A stretch of DNA of 64,000 bases from Nitrospira sp. UBA6493 (GTDB lineage Bacteria > Nitrospirota > Nitrospiria > Nitrospirales > Nitrospiraceae), in assembly GCA_002435325.1 (NCBI GenBank), contig DJMJ01000014.1:7873-71872 (forward strand). The letters run 5' to 3'. The position numbers were made by a program, and so were the translations under genes. Shown piece by piece: positions 1 to 7,876 of the stretch (the first letter of the stretch is position 1; the number at the start of each line of letters is the position of its first letter). The notes beneath the pieces were generated by a model. That model did not search any database and was not told the DNA's origin. It was given only the letters and a program-made list of their open reading frames with translations.

Positions 1-860
1 GTGTGGAACTGCCGGACACCTTCCTGGGTGTTCGGGTGGATGTACCACTCAAGGTCCACCGCCTTGTCCTTCGAAGCAATCGTGTCGGGGTTTGTCGTGG
101 TCGCGGCTGCGCCGGTGGCACTCACCACCGTGGATGAACCATGGATATGGAGGCTGACTTCCTCGCCGCCTTCCAGCTTATTGCTCAGCTTGATCTTGAC
201 GCAATCGCCCTGGTTGGCGCGGATGGTCAACGGCTGAATCCACTGGGCCTGCACGCCGGGAATGACGGCTCCGGGATCGAAGCCTTCCTTTTCGCGCGAT
301 TCCCGATTCTTCGCTTCTTCCGCACGCACCTGGTCGAGATTCTCATCGAGCACATACATGTAGCCGGGATAGAAATCGAGCCACTGATTCAAGGTGATCT
401 CGACGTTGATCGCGGACACGTTGTACTGCTTGACCGGCGCCGTCGCGGGACACTTGCCGCCGCCCGTCATGACCACCGGCTCGACGCGCGGATCGGACAC
501 CAACAGCATGTCCTGCCCGCCCGCCCCATACTGGTGCATCATGGACTGGGTGTTGTACATGCCGGTGTTGACACCTTGCACCTGGGGATCATGGTTCATA
601 TGCTCCATGATGCGCTGGTGCTGCTGTTCGACCATCGCCGACCGCTCGCCGTTTCCGGACATCGTGTCTTCGACGATCGTCTGACCTTTGAGCTGTTCCG
701 CCCAGCCTGGAAGCTGATGAGTCATCGCGACCTGCGGAGCCGCGTGACCGGCGGAGTGAGGAGTCTCGGCAGATGCCAGCGGAGCCCACAATAGGGCTAC
801 CGCCGCCATCGCGCCAAGCATACGGGTAGGAACACATACCCGTGGCGTGTGAGATAACAT
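1..860 (-). CDS. Secreted multicopper oxidase (N-terminal part; gene runs off the left edge)
   Basis: Reading right to left from ATG at 860, 286 codons stay open to the window edge. The start is supported by AAGGAGG just upstream. A signal peptide ending in LASA-ET (about residue 31) points to export. Around residue 235 is LHIHGSS, the HxHG copper motif of multicopper oxidases, followed by EWYIHPNTQEGVRQFH, which looks like the second His cluster cut by the edge. The family oxidises metals or small substrates at type 1 copper and reduces O2 at the trinuclear site. The substrate cannot be told from this half. The N-terminal 80 residues are Met/His/Gln rich, perhaps for copper handling (inference). 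It is transcribed away from the KimA gene. Confidence 0.8.
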   Translation of the reverse strand, partial: MLSHTPRVCVPTRMLGAMAAVALLWAPLASAETPHSAGHAAPQVAMTHQLPGWAEQLKGQTIVEDTMSGNGERSAMVEQQHQRIMEHMNHDPQVQGVNTGMYNTQSMMHQYGAGGQDMLLVSDPRVEPVVMTGGGKCPATAPVKQYNVSAINVEITLNQWLDFYPGYMYVLDENLDQVRAEEAKNRESREKEGFDPGAVIPGVQAQWIQPLTIRANQGDCVKIKLSNKLEGGEEVSLHIHGSSTVVSATGAAATTTNPDTIASKDKAVDLEWYIHPNTQEGVRQFH

Positions 861-942
861 GGACCGGCCTCCTTGTTATTATGGTGAGCTATGTAAAACC
901 AAAACAAGAAACGAAATGCGCACGATGCATTTATATAAAACC

Positions 943-961
943 TTCGTCTTAAATAGACGAA
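943..961. promoter_or_regulatory. Perfect 7+5+7 inverted repeat upstream of the multicopper oxidase gene
   Basis: TTCGTCT-TAAAT-AGACGAA is a perfect dyad with an AT-only centre, 83 bases upstream of the oxidase start. Size and position fit an operator for a dimeric regulator. A copper or redox regulator would make sense for the target but is guesswork. There is no T-tract, so a terminator is unlikely. Confidence 0.4.
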
Positions 962-1100
962 AGTGCCTGATCCGACTCAGGGAGGCCGCACGATACTGAA
1001 CTTAAAAGTCTATGTCAACCCCTTTAGACAGTCGCGCTCGCCCTGAGATAATCCAAAGCATAGGGAACACACTTCACAAACCGTCGCAGGCTCACCGATC

Positions 1101-1128
1101 GATGGAATCCGGCAATGCCGGCGCCATC
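1101..1128 (+). other. Two-part hairpin in the KimA gene leader
   Basis: GATGG (1101-1105) pairs with CCATC (1124-1128), and inside it CCGGC (1109-1113) pairs with GCCGG (1117-1121) around an AAT loop. The segment lies 85-112 bases before the KimA ATG, so it would be in the leader if transcription starts upstream of it. It could be a cis-regulatory RNA element or chance. It does not resemble the large c-di-AMP ydaO riboswitch. Confidence 0.25.
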
Positions 1129-1212
1129 AACCGGCAGACGTAGGCATTTCGGCCCATCACTCCTAGGCCCTCATCTTTTTCCTCCGTCCTCGGATTGTGA
1201 GATAATGCTGCT

Positions 1213-3033
1213 ATGTTTGTAAAACGTTGGCTCGTCGGCGACCCGCTAAAAACGGCACAGGCCTCACACGAACGGCTTTCAAAAACCCTGGCCCTGGCAA
1301 TCTTTTCCTCAAACGCCATTTCCTCGGTGGCCTATGCCACAGAGGAAATCTTGCTGGTGCTCATCCTGGCCGGGACTGCCGCAGTAGCCTGGTCCATTCC
1401 CGTGAGCCTCGCCATCCTCTTCCTCGTCTTGGTTCTCACCATCTCGTATCGCCAAATCATTTATGAGTATCCGGAAGGCGGCGGCGCCTACATCGTCGCG
1501 CGGAGCAATTTGGGAGAACTTCCGGCGCTCATTGCAGCCGGTGCCTTGATGATCGACTACGTTCTGACGGTCGCGGTCAGCATTGCGGCCGGCGTGGCGG
1601 CGCTCACCTCGGCCATCCCTATCCTCTTTCCCCACCGGGAGGCACTGGGGCTGCTGTCGATTCTGTTCATCGTGGTCATGAACCTGCGCGGGGTGCGGGA
1701 ATCGGGGAAGTTTTTCGCCTTTCCCACCTACTTCGCGATCGGGGCATTAGCCCTCATGGTCCTGCTCGGCACCATTCAATCCTTTATGAACCCGGGCGCC
1801 ATGCCCATCGCGCCACCGACCGGAACCTCCGATACCATGGAGGGACTCACCCTCTTTTTAATTCTCCGCGCATTTGCCGCCGGCTGTTCGGCGGTGACCG
1901 GCATGGAAGTCATCTCCAACGGCGTGACGGCCTTCCGCGCGCCTGAATCGAGAAACGCCGCGACGACCATGATCTGGATGTCGGGCATTCTAGCCTTCCT
2001 GTTTATGGGGATCAGCTGGATGGCGTTCCATTACGGCGTTCTCGCCAAACCTGACGAAACCGTCGTTTCCCAGCTGGCCCGACTCACGTTTGGCTCCGGG
2101 ATCATTTACTACACCGTCCAAATCGGCACCATGCTGCTCCTGGTATTGGCCGCCAATAGCGCCTTTGCGGGCTTCCCGCATCTGTCCTCAATCCTGGCCC
2201 GTGACGGGTTCATGCCGCACCAGATGGCCACCTTCGGCGATCGTCTGGTGTTTTCAAACGGCATTATCATCCTCGGGTTCTTCGCGTCTCTACTGCTCGT
2301 CGTCTTCGAAGGCGATACCCATGCCCTGATTCCTCTCTATGCCATCGGCGTGTTTGTGTCGTTCACCCTCTCACAAGCCGGCATGGTCCGGCGCTGGATC
2401 ATCAAGAAAGGCCTGCACTGGCGTGGCAAGCTGGTCGTCAACGGAATTGGCGCCGTCACGACCGGCATCGCAACCATCATCATCGCCAGCACCAAATTCA
2501 TGCACGGCGCCTGGATCGTCTTTCTGCTCGTCGCGCTGTTAATCGTCATGTTTCGGGGCATCCGGACACACTACAAAGCCGTGGCCGAACAAGTCGCCCT
2601 GACGCGGGACGCCAGACCGCCCCGTCCCCGCCGGAACATCGTCATCATTCCCATCGGAGGCGTGAATCGCTCTGTCGTCCGCGCAGTGGACTATGCCCGC
2701 AGCCGTGGGGGAGAAATCCGCGCCATCCTAGTGGATGTGGACAAAGAAGAAACCGCGCTTGTGGAAATCAAATGGGCGCAGTGGGGCGGCGGCGTGCCGC
2801 TAATCGTCGTCCCTTCGCCGTACCGGTCGATTCTGGGGTCGCTGTTGGACTATATCGAGGATCAGCGGCAACAGGATCCGGATTGTTGGATCACCGTGGT
2901 GGTCCCGGAAATTCTGCCGGCCCGCTGGTGGCAGAACATCCTGCACAATCAGCGCGCCCTGATGTTGAAGGCCTCGCTGCTCTTTAAGGATCGTGTCGTG
3001 CTCACCGACGTCCCCTTCCATTTGACGAGGTAA
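1213..3033 (+). CDS. kimA: KimA-like high-affinity potassium transporter (APC superfamily)
   Basis: This 606-residue protein follows the KimA/YdaO plan. A short cytosolic N-terminus (LVGDPLKTAQASHERLSKT) leads into about 12 hydrophobic segments to residue 470, with the typical SSNAISSVAYATEEIL and SYRQIIYEYPEGGGAYIVA stretches near the start. A C-terminal soluble domain of about 130 residues (from RRNIVIIPIGG) resembles the UspA-like regulatory domain of KimA. Length matches the roughly 607-residue family norm. Characterised KimA imports K+ with protons. In other phyla it is controlled by c-di-AMP, but no such riboswitch is visible here. The downstream secreted protein begins 2 bases after the stop, so they are probably cotranscribed. 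A general amino acid permease is the alternative. Confidence 0.8.
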   Translation: MFVKRWLVGDPLKTAQASHERLSKTLALAIFSSNAISSVAYATEEILLVLILAGTAAVAWSIPVSLAILFLVLVLTISYRQIIYEYPEGGGAYIVARSNLGELPALIAAGALMIDYVLTVAVSIAAGVAALTSAIPILFPHREALGLLSILFIVVMNLRGVRESGKFFAFPTYFAIGALALMVLLGTIQSFMNPGAMPIAPPTGTSDTMEGLTLFLILRAFAAGCSAVTGMEVISNGVTAFRAPESRNAATTMIWMSGILAFLFMGISWMAFHYGVLAKPDETVVSQLARLTFGSGIIYYTVQIGTMLLLVLAANSAFAGFPHLSSILARDGFMPHQMATFGDRLVFSNGIIILGFFASLLLVVFEGDTHALIPLYAIGVFVSFTLSQAGMVRRWIIKKGLHWRGKLVVNGIGAVTTGIATIIIASTKFMHGAWIVFLLVALLIVMFRGIRTHYKAVAEQVALTRDARPPRPRRNIVIIPIGGVNRSVVRAVDYARSRGGEIRAILVDVDKEETALVEIKWAQWGGGVPLIVVPSPYRSILGSLLDYIEDQRQQDPDCWITVVVPEILPARWWQNILHNQRALMLKASLLFKDRVVLTDVPFHLTR

Positions 3034-3035
3034 CC

Positions 3036-4139
3036 ATGCGGCATACAACGTGGTTTCGGAGCATCTACCTCTGCGCACTAGCCGTGAGCAGCCTGCTTTC
3101 TGCTGAACCAGCGCATGCGTTTAGGATCACCTCTCCCGCCGACGGAGCAGCACTGAAGTCCGGTCAAACGGTCACCGCCACCGTCGATCCCGGCGCCGAC
3201 AGCGGCATCGTGAAAGTCCGCTACTATTGGTATGGAGAACAGGCCGAGACCCTCGTGCAGCAAGACGACTCCGACACCTCGATCATGCCCCAGCAAGACC
3301 GGCTCGGAGACGACCGCTTTTTCCAGAAAGACAGCATCGTCGGCGCGCCGGTCGTCGCCGTGGCAGCCCTCTCGTCCGGATTCGACCAGACTCCGCCCTT
3401 CGGCGGCGCCCTCACAGTCCCGAAAGAAGCCGTAGGCCCCATGCGCCTCTTGGCCGTCGCCGAAATTTCGAGAGGGCGGCTGGGAACAAGGACGGTCTTC
3501 GACGAAATTATCGTGAAGGTCGAACCGGATGCCGCGCTGCAGGTAATCGATTTTGAAACCGAGAAGCCCTTACAGCTGGGACGCACCGGCCAGACCTCGG
3601 CATTCGGTCATGTCGATTCGATGGGCAAAATCTTCGAGCTGCCGGTCGTAGGCGAGTTTGCCGACGGCATCGTGCGCCCGATCTCCAACCCGTCCAGCGG
3701 CACCAGCTACCAGAGCTCTGATTCCAAGGTTATCAAGGTTCTGAGCGATGGCATGTTGCAAATCGTCGGCAACGGTAAAACGACCCTCATCGTAACCAAC
3801 CGGGGCAAGCAGGCCTCGCTCGATGTGAATGTGAGTGTCAACGATGAGCCGAACGAGCCGCCGGTAGCGGATGCGGGGCCGAGCAAATCGGTAAAAGCCG
3901 GCACGAAGGTGAAGCTCAACGGCTTAAAGAGCCGCGATCCGGAAGGCGAAGCGCTCTACTATGCCTGGAGCCAGATCCGAGGCAGCAACGTCCCGCTGCT
4001 GGATGTAAACAACGCCGAAGCGTCTTTTCTCGCACCGACCGTCTCAGAAAAACGCACCTACCGCTTCAAACTCCGCGTCACGGATAAGAAAGGAGCAGAC
4101 AGCCTGCCGGCATTTGTGGACGTGGTAGTGGAGCCGTAA
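3036..4139 (+). CDS. Secreted protein with Ig-like and C-terminal PKD/REJ-type domain
   Basis: The protein has 367 residues. A signal peptide (about 1-28, ending SAEPAHA) is followed by an opening beta-domain (FRITSPADGAALKSGQTVTA). The middle carries the bacterial Ig-like pattern YQSSDSKVIKVLSDGMLQIVG (around 225-250). The C-terminal 90 residues, starting PPVADAGPSKSVKAG and including SRDPEGEALYYAW, are a clear PKD/cadherin-like fold. Such proteins are usually periplasmic or surface scaffolds. No catalytic motif is seen. ATG lies 2 bases after the KimA stop. Why a potassium transporter and this protein would be paired is unknown. Confidence 0.6.
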   Translation: MRHTTWFRSIYLCALAVSSLLSAEPAHAFRITSPADGAALKSGQTVTATVDPGADSGIVKVRYYWYGEQAETLVQQDDSDTSIMPQQDRLGDDRFFQKDSIVGAPVVAVAALSSGFDQTPPFGGALTVPKEAVGPMRLLAVAEISRGRLGTRTVFDEIIVKVEPDAALQVIDFETEKPLQLGRTGQTSAFGHVDSMGKIFELPVVGEFADGIVRPISNPSSGTSYQSSDSKVIKVLSDGMLQIVGNGKTTLIVTNRGKQASLDVNVSVNDEPNEPPVADAGPSKSVKAGTKVKLNGLKSRDPEGEALYYAWSQIRGSNVPLLDVNNAEASFLAPTVSEKRTYRFKLRVTDKKGADSLPAFVDVVVEP

Positions 4140-4167
4140 AATCAACTCTTCCATCCACTTGCAGCAC

Positions 4168-5733
4168 TTACACCTCCCCCAACCGCACCGGGCCGAAGAG
4201 CTGGCGAGCCTGTTGAAGCTCCTTGCCATGGCGGCGGAGGGCTGGACCGAACTTAGATTGCAGCACGGCCTTCCGATGGGACGCGATGCTCTGTTCCACC
4301 TGGTCGGTGGCCTCCGTCAGTTGGCCGACCATGCGGCGGCCTGAGCCGGTGAGCCAGCCGAGGTGATGATCCGCATGATGCAAGTCTTGAAGCGAGTAGC
4401 GGACCGACTCCACTTCTTCCAGGCAACGGAAGCGGGCGCGTTCGAGGTCGCGTGCCGTCAGCCCCGCCTTCTTCCATCTCGCCGAGCCACCAGGCCCAGA
4501 CGCCCATGACGACAACCTTTCGAATAACATCGCCCCCATTGTAAAGGTGAAAGACGCATGGAAAATCCCGCGCAACGGGCGCAGGTTCCGCCGCCAGGGC
4601 GAGTAGAAGATTTTCTGATTGTGGTCGCCGCGATACATCACTTGCTTGCGCAGCAGCAGATTCAAATGGTGATGGCTGTTTTCGTGAATCAAGTCGTCGA
4701 TGAGATCGAGATTGTCGCGCTCGAAGCAGTTGATGAAGGAGAGGCCCGGCCTGTGACGGTAGCTGAAACTGACAACGCCTTTCGCATTCAGCGGCACGAT
4801 GTACGACGTCAGCAAGGCCAATACCTCATGCCCTTCCGGCCAGGCGTCGTGAATCGTCTCCCACGCGCGTTGGATCCGCTCCACCTGCTTCGGGTCCGTG
4901 CGCACCACCTTCTGTGGCTGCCGGTCTTTCCCATAAGCCAGAGTCGAACCGACGGTGACGGCGCCATGCGTGGTACAGAGCGCGACCGCGGCCGGACGCA
5001 CGGTCCAATGCCACTGGGCCTGCCCGCCAGGAGCGGACCAGACCGGAAAGAGCCCGCGTCCGGCTTTTAGGGCGATCTCCTGCGCATCGACCCGGAACGT
5101 CGCTCGACCGGCGGTCTGCACCAGCGCGCGTTTCAGTGCGAGCGGTGCCTCGCATCGATCCCCCGCGACGCCGAGGGGCACCGTGCCTGCCTCTTCCGCC
5201 TTTTCAAAGTTTTGCACAAGACTGCCCGGCACGTCCCAGTATAGGGTTTTAAACGCACGACACCAGGCCGCCGCCGAAGCGGGATCAAGCCACACGGCTT
5301 CTTGTGCAATCTCCTCCGCCAGTCGCTTGCAGAGACGCGCAAGTCTCGTATCCAATCCATCAACCTGCGGCTTGCCTTTGGGGAAGAGTTCGTCGAGATA
5401 ACTGTTCTCGAAAAACTTCTCCTGGCATTCGGCGAACAATTGTTCGGCAAACTCCCGGCGATCGGATTCCCCTCTCCACTGCTGCCAAATATCGAGGAAG
5501 TACACAAAATCGTTCAGCGCCTCAATCCAACCTACGACTTTCCAATTGGACAAATGCTCGAGGTTCATCGCACGGCTGAGGAACTGCACGTAGTCTGTAG
5601 GAAACGCGAGCTTGGATGCCAACTCAGGATAGTCATCCTGCAGCTCGCAACAGAGATCCTGAAGCAGCCGCCGCATCGACAAACGAAGCTCTCCGGTCAG
5701 GCGTATAAGAATCTGTGTCTCAAGTAAAGACAT
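4168..5733 (-). CDS. HExxH-motif protein, likely of the alpha-ketoglutarate-dependent peptide beta-hydroxylase family
   Basis: This 521-residue soluble protein has no signal peptide. Residues 350-354 are HENSH, an HExxH metal-binding motif within LIDDLIHENSHHHLNLLL. It is followed by YSPWRRNLRPLRGIFHASF (377-395), which supplies a further His (392). This HExxH, then SPWR...RP...H arrangement is what I recall for the family first annotated as an HEXXH peptide-modification domain and later shown to include alpha-ketoglutarate-dependent peptide hydroxylases. The N-terminal half is helical and unrecognised. Start: ATG with GAGG six bases upstream. A 75-residue CxxC protein lies just upstream on the same strand. 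A zinc protease is the alternative. No peptide substrate is identified. Confidence 0.5.
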   Translation of the reverse strand: MSLLETQILIRLTGELRLSMRRLLQDLCCELQDDYPELASKLAFPTDYVQFLSRAMNLEHLSNWKVVGWIEALNDFVYFLDIWQQWRGESDRREFAEQLFAECQEKFFENSYLDELFPKGKPQVDGLDTRLARLCKRLAEEIAQEAVWLDPASAAAWCRAFKTLYWDVPGSLVQNFEKAEEAGTVPLGVAGDRCEAPLALKRALVQTAGRATFRVDAQEIALKAGRGLFPVWSAPGGQAQWHWTVRPAAVALCTTHGAVTVGSTLAYGKDRQPQKVVRTDPKQVERIQRAWETIHDAWPEGHEVLALLTSYIVPLNAKGVVSFSYRHRPGLSFINCFERDNLDLIDDLIHENSHHHLNLLLRKQVMYRGDHNQKIFYSPWRRNLRPLRGIFHASFTFTMGAMLFERLSSWASGPGGSARWKKAGLTARDLERARFRCLEEVESVRYSLQDLHHADHHLGWLTGSGRRMVGQLTEATDQVEQSIASHRKAVLQSKFGPALRRHGKELQQARQLFGPVRLGEV

Positions 5734-5895
5734 GGCAACCTCGTAGATGTGTCATAGCAAAGGGGGCGACTGTATCGCAGGAAGAACAAGGCTGCAAGGA
5801 GAGAACGGCGGGAACACATGAGCAGCCAGCCCCGCAAGAGGCGGCCCGGCCGGCGACTTGCCGGCCAGCCCAGCGGCAGATCCGCAAGCGGCCGA

Positions 5896-6123
5896 TTACG
5901 CCGTGGCTTTTACTGAGGTCACAAAAGCCGGGAGCCGCAGCCCGGTCTTGAGCACCCGCAACGCGCCGGACCGTTGCATCATGCGATTGCGCATAATGAG
6001 CGGATCAACGATGTTACCGCATGACACGCACCGCAACCCGCGCATCCACATCGGCAGACAGCTTTCTTGGAGATCAACCAGATCATCAACAACCATGAGG
6101 CCTTTGCATCTTGTGCACGTCAT
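5896..6123 (-). CDS. Small zinc-ribbon protein with paired CxxC motifs
   Basis: This is a 75-residue protein. Starting at ATG 6123, with GGAGG 8 bases upstream, gives MTCTRCKGLMVVDDL and then RCVSCGNIVDP. The two CxxC pairs, 27 residues apart, look like a zinc ribbon. The tail is basic and hydrophobic (MRNRMMQRSGALRVLK). It reads toward the HExxH gene 162 bases downstream, so the two may share a transcript. Role unknown: candidates are a DNA- or protein-binding regulator. A substrate for the neighbouring hydroxylase-like enzyme is possible but unsupported. Confidence 0.6.
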   Translation of the reverse strand: MTCTRCKGLMVVDDLVDLQESCLPMWMRGLRCVSCGNIVDPLIMRNRMMQRSGALRVLKTGLRLPAFVTSVKATA

Positions 6124-6368
6124 CGCGCACCTCCTGATGATGGTGATGGCCCACTGCCTCACACGCCCCCTTTCCTCAAAGTCTAACAGCTCTCCGGGTG
6201 CGCGCTTGCCCGAACATGAAAGCAATCACAATGCCAGTTGCAGCACCTATACCCTTGCGGGTTTCCGTGCTGAATCGTAGAGTGGAACCCTCTGCAGAAT
6301 AATTCCCCTAGCAGCCATGTGACCGAATTGGCCCCATGGGACAGAAATGGAGAAGGACCGACGTTCTC

Positions 6369-7811
6369 ATGTCACTCACCGCCATAGAAATCAGCCTAGT
6401 GGTAGGAGAACTGGCTCCGGCTTTAACCGGGGGCTGGATTCAAAAAATCTATCAACCGGCCCCTCGCACCATCGTATTGGAGATTCGCACACCGGGCCAT
6501 ACCCATCGCCTCTTGTTGTCGGCCAATCCCTCCACCGCGCGGCTGCACCTCGTCACACAGCCCCTGCAAAATCCACCGTCGCCACCGGGCTTCTGCCAAT
6601 ACCTTCGCGCCCATCTGCAAGGCGCACGCATCGATACCCTCCGCCAGGAATCGGGCGACCGTATCGTCTCTATCAGTCTGACCGCGAAAGAAGGCCCCGT
6701 CCGCTTGATCGCCGCCTTGACCGGCAATACCGCCAATCTGTTGGTGCTCGATGCCGACGGCCGGCTCCTCACCGACCTGAATCGCATGAAAGAATTGCAT
6801 GGCCAGCCCTATCAACTTCCCTCTCCGCCGGGGGCCTCTGGTCATCGCGATCGCGAGACACGCTTCACAACGACAGGAAATTCGCCGCTCAGTCTCTCGG
6901 CCGCCATTGAATCGTACTATCGGGACAAGGAGTCGACGGATGCGTTCACCTCGCTCAAAGAGGCACGCACACAGCATCTGAAGAAAGCGCTCAAGAAGCA
7001 GCGCCGGCGCATTGACGCCTGGCATGCGGATCTCGCCAAAGCCGACAAATACCTGAACTACGCGCGCTATGGAGAATTGCTCAAAGCCAACCTGGGCGTC
7101 ATCAAAAAAGGGCAAGAGGCCGTGACCGTCGTCGATTATTTTGACGAGGCCCTTCCGCACATAACCATCCCGCTCGATCCGACCAAGTCCGCTCAAGGCA
7201 ATATGGACGACTACTTCCGGAAGCAACGCAAGTATGACACGGCCCAACGGGGACTCGGCCCCAGGATTGCCCAAGGGGAAGAGGAGTTCGAGGCGCTCCG
7301 CCGCGAACTGACCTCCATCGAGCAAGGCACGTGGCAGCCAGCCGCTGCCTCCACTCCCGCTCCTGCTCGCCAACGGCAACCGGTTATGGGTCAGAAGTCA
7401 CCGGCAAAGGCCGGCCCCTTTCGCCGCTTTACATCGTCGGACGGCCTCCAGATTTTTGTTGGGCGCAACGCGCGGGAGAACGACGAGCTGACGTTTGGCC
7501 TGGCCAAAAGCGAGGACCTGTGGCTGCACGCCCGAGGAACGCCAGGCTCCCATGTCGTCGTCCGCTTGGGAAAGGGAACGGAGGCTCCCCTTGAAACCCT
7601 GCGCGATGCAGCCACACTGGCCCTACTCTATAGCGACCTGAAGAAGAGCGGGAAAGGCGATGTCATCTACACGAAACGCAAATGGGTCAAGAAGGCGAAG
7701 GGACAGGCAGCCGGCGCCGTCACCGTCACGCAGGACAAATCGATTTTTGTGGCGCTAGATCGCCACCGCCTCGACCAACTCAAGGCGCGATCGGTCTCCA
7801 TCAGAGACTGA
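6369..7811 (+). CDS. rqcH: NFACT family protein, RqcH-like ribosome quality control factor
   Basis: The protein is 480 residues from ATG 6369. That start is preferred over the in-frame ATG at 6336 because MSLTAIEISLVVGEL matches the usual NFACT-N start and GGAGAAGGA precedes it. Domains: NFACT-N (about 1-190), a charged helical hairpin region (200-330), and NFACT-R (from FRRFTSSDGLQIFVGRNA, about 355-470) with the typical DLWLHARGTPGSHVV. In other bacteria RqcH binds stalled 50S-peptidyl-tRNA and adds alanine tails. At 480 residues it is shorter than Bacillus RqcH (about 570), and the proline-rich linker before NFACT-R is an addition. The gene stands alone, upstream of the efflux regulator. 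Confidence 0.8.
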   Translation: MSLTAIEISLVVGELAPALTGGWIQKIYQPAPRTIVLEIRTPGHTHRLLLSANPSTARLHLVTQPLQNPPSPPGFCQYLRAHLQGARIDTLRQESGDRIVSISLTAKEGPVRLIAALTGNTANLLVLDADGRLLTDLNRMKELHGQPYQLPSPPGASGHRDRETRFTTTGNSPLSLSAAIESYYRDKESTDAFTSLKEARTQHLKKALKKQRRRIDAWHADLAKADKYLNYARYGELLKANLGVIKKGQEAVTVVDYFDEALPHITIPLDPTKSAQGNMDDYFRKQRKYDTAQRGLGPRIAQGEEEFEALRRELTSIEQGTWQPAAASTPAPARQRQPVMGQKSPAKAGPFRRFTSSDGLQIFVGRNARENDELTFGLAKSEDLWLHARGTPGSHVVVRLGKGTEAPLETLRDAATLALLYSDLKKSGKGDVIYTKRKWVKKAKGQAAGAVTVTQDKSIFVALDRHRLDQLKARSVSIRD

Positions 7812-7858
7812 TCCGACAAACTGCCGGAATCTTCCCTCACATTCACCCATATGCTACA

Positions 7859-7876
7859 GTGCCCATATATGGGCAC
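7859..7876. promoter_or_regulatory. Perfect 18-bp palindrome, candidate autoregulatory site of the sigma-54 activator
   Basis: GTGCCCATATATGGGCAC reads identically on both strands. It overlaps the candidate start codons of the activator gene (ATG 7851 and 7869). Its core TGCC-N8-GGCA recurs twice upstream of the efflux operon at 9889-9936. Recurrence at both the regulator gene and its presumed target makes it a good candidate binding site for this regulator's own Fis-type helix-turn-helix, here blocking its own expression. Confidence 0.6.

Larger units (their letters stand above)
861..1212. promoter_or_regulatory. Divergent intergenic region between multicopper oxidase and KimA genes
   Basis: This 352-base stretch holds no gene that I can support. 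It is AT-rich close to the oxidase start (about 890-960) and GC-richer toward the KimA start. It must carry both divergent promoters. It contains the inverted repeat at 943-961 and the hairpin at 1101-1128, listed separately. I see no convincing -35/-10 pair and no terminator. Confidence 0.5.

Noticed and set aside
141..794. Long plus-strand reading frame over the multicopper oxidase region
   Set aside because: It is antisense to a frame with a signal peptide, copper motif and ribosome site. Its own product shows no family features.
1000..1212. c-di-AMP (ydaO) riboswitch before the KimA gene
   Set aside because: The region between the divergent genes shows none of the long multi-helix architecture expected. 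Only one small nested hairpin is present.
5896..6123. RiPP precursor peptide for the HExxH enzyme
   Set aside because: The 75-residue protein has two CxxC pairs and reads as a zinc ribbon. There is no leader/core division and no other modification or export gene next to it.
6423..7379. Long minus-strand frame opposite the RqcH-like gene
   Set aside because: It is a high-GC mirror frame with no ribosome site or recognisable domain. The plus frame has clear NFACT motifs.
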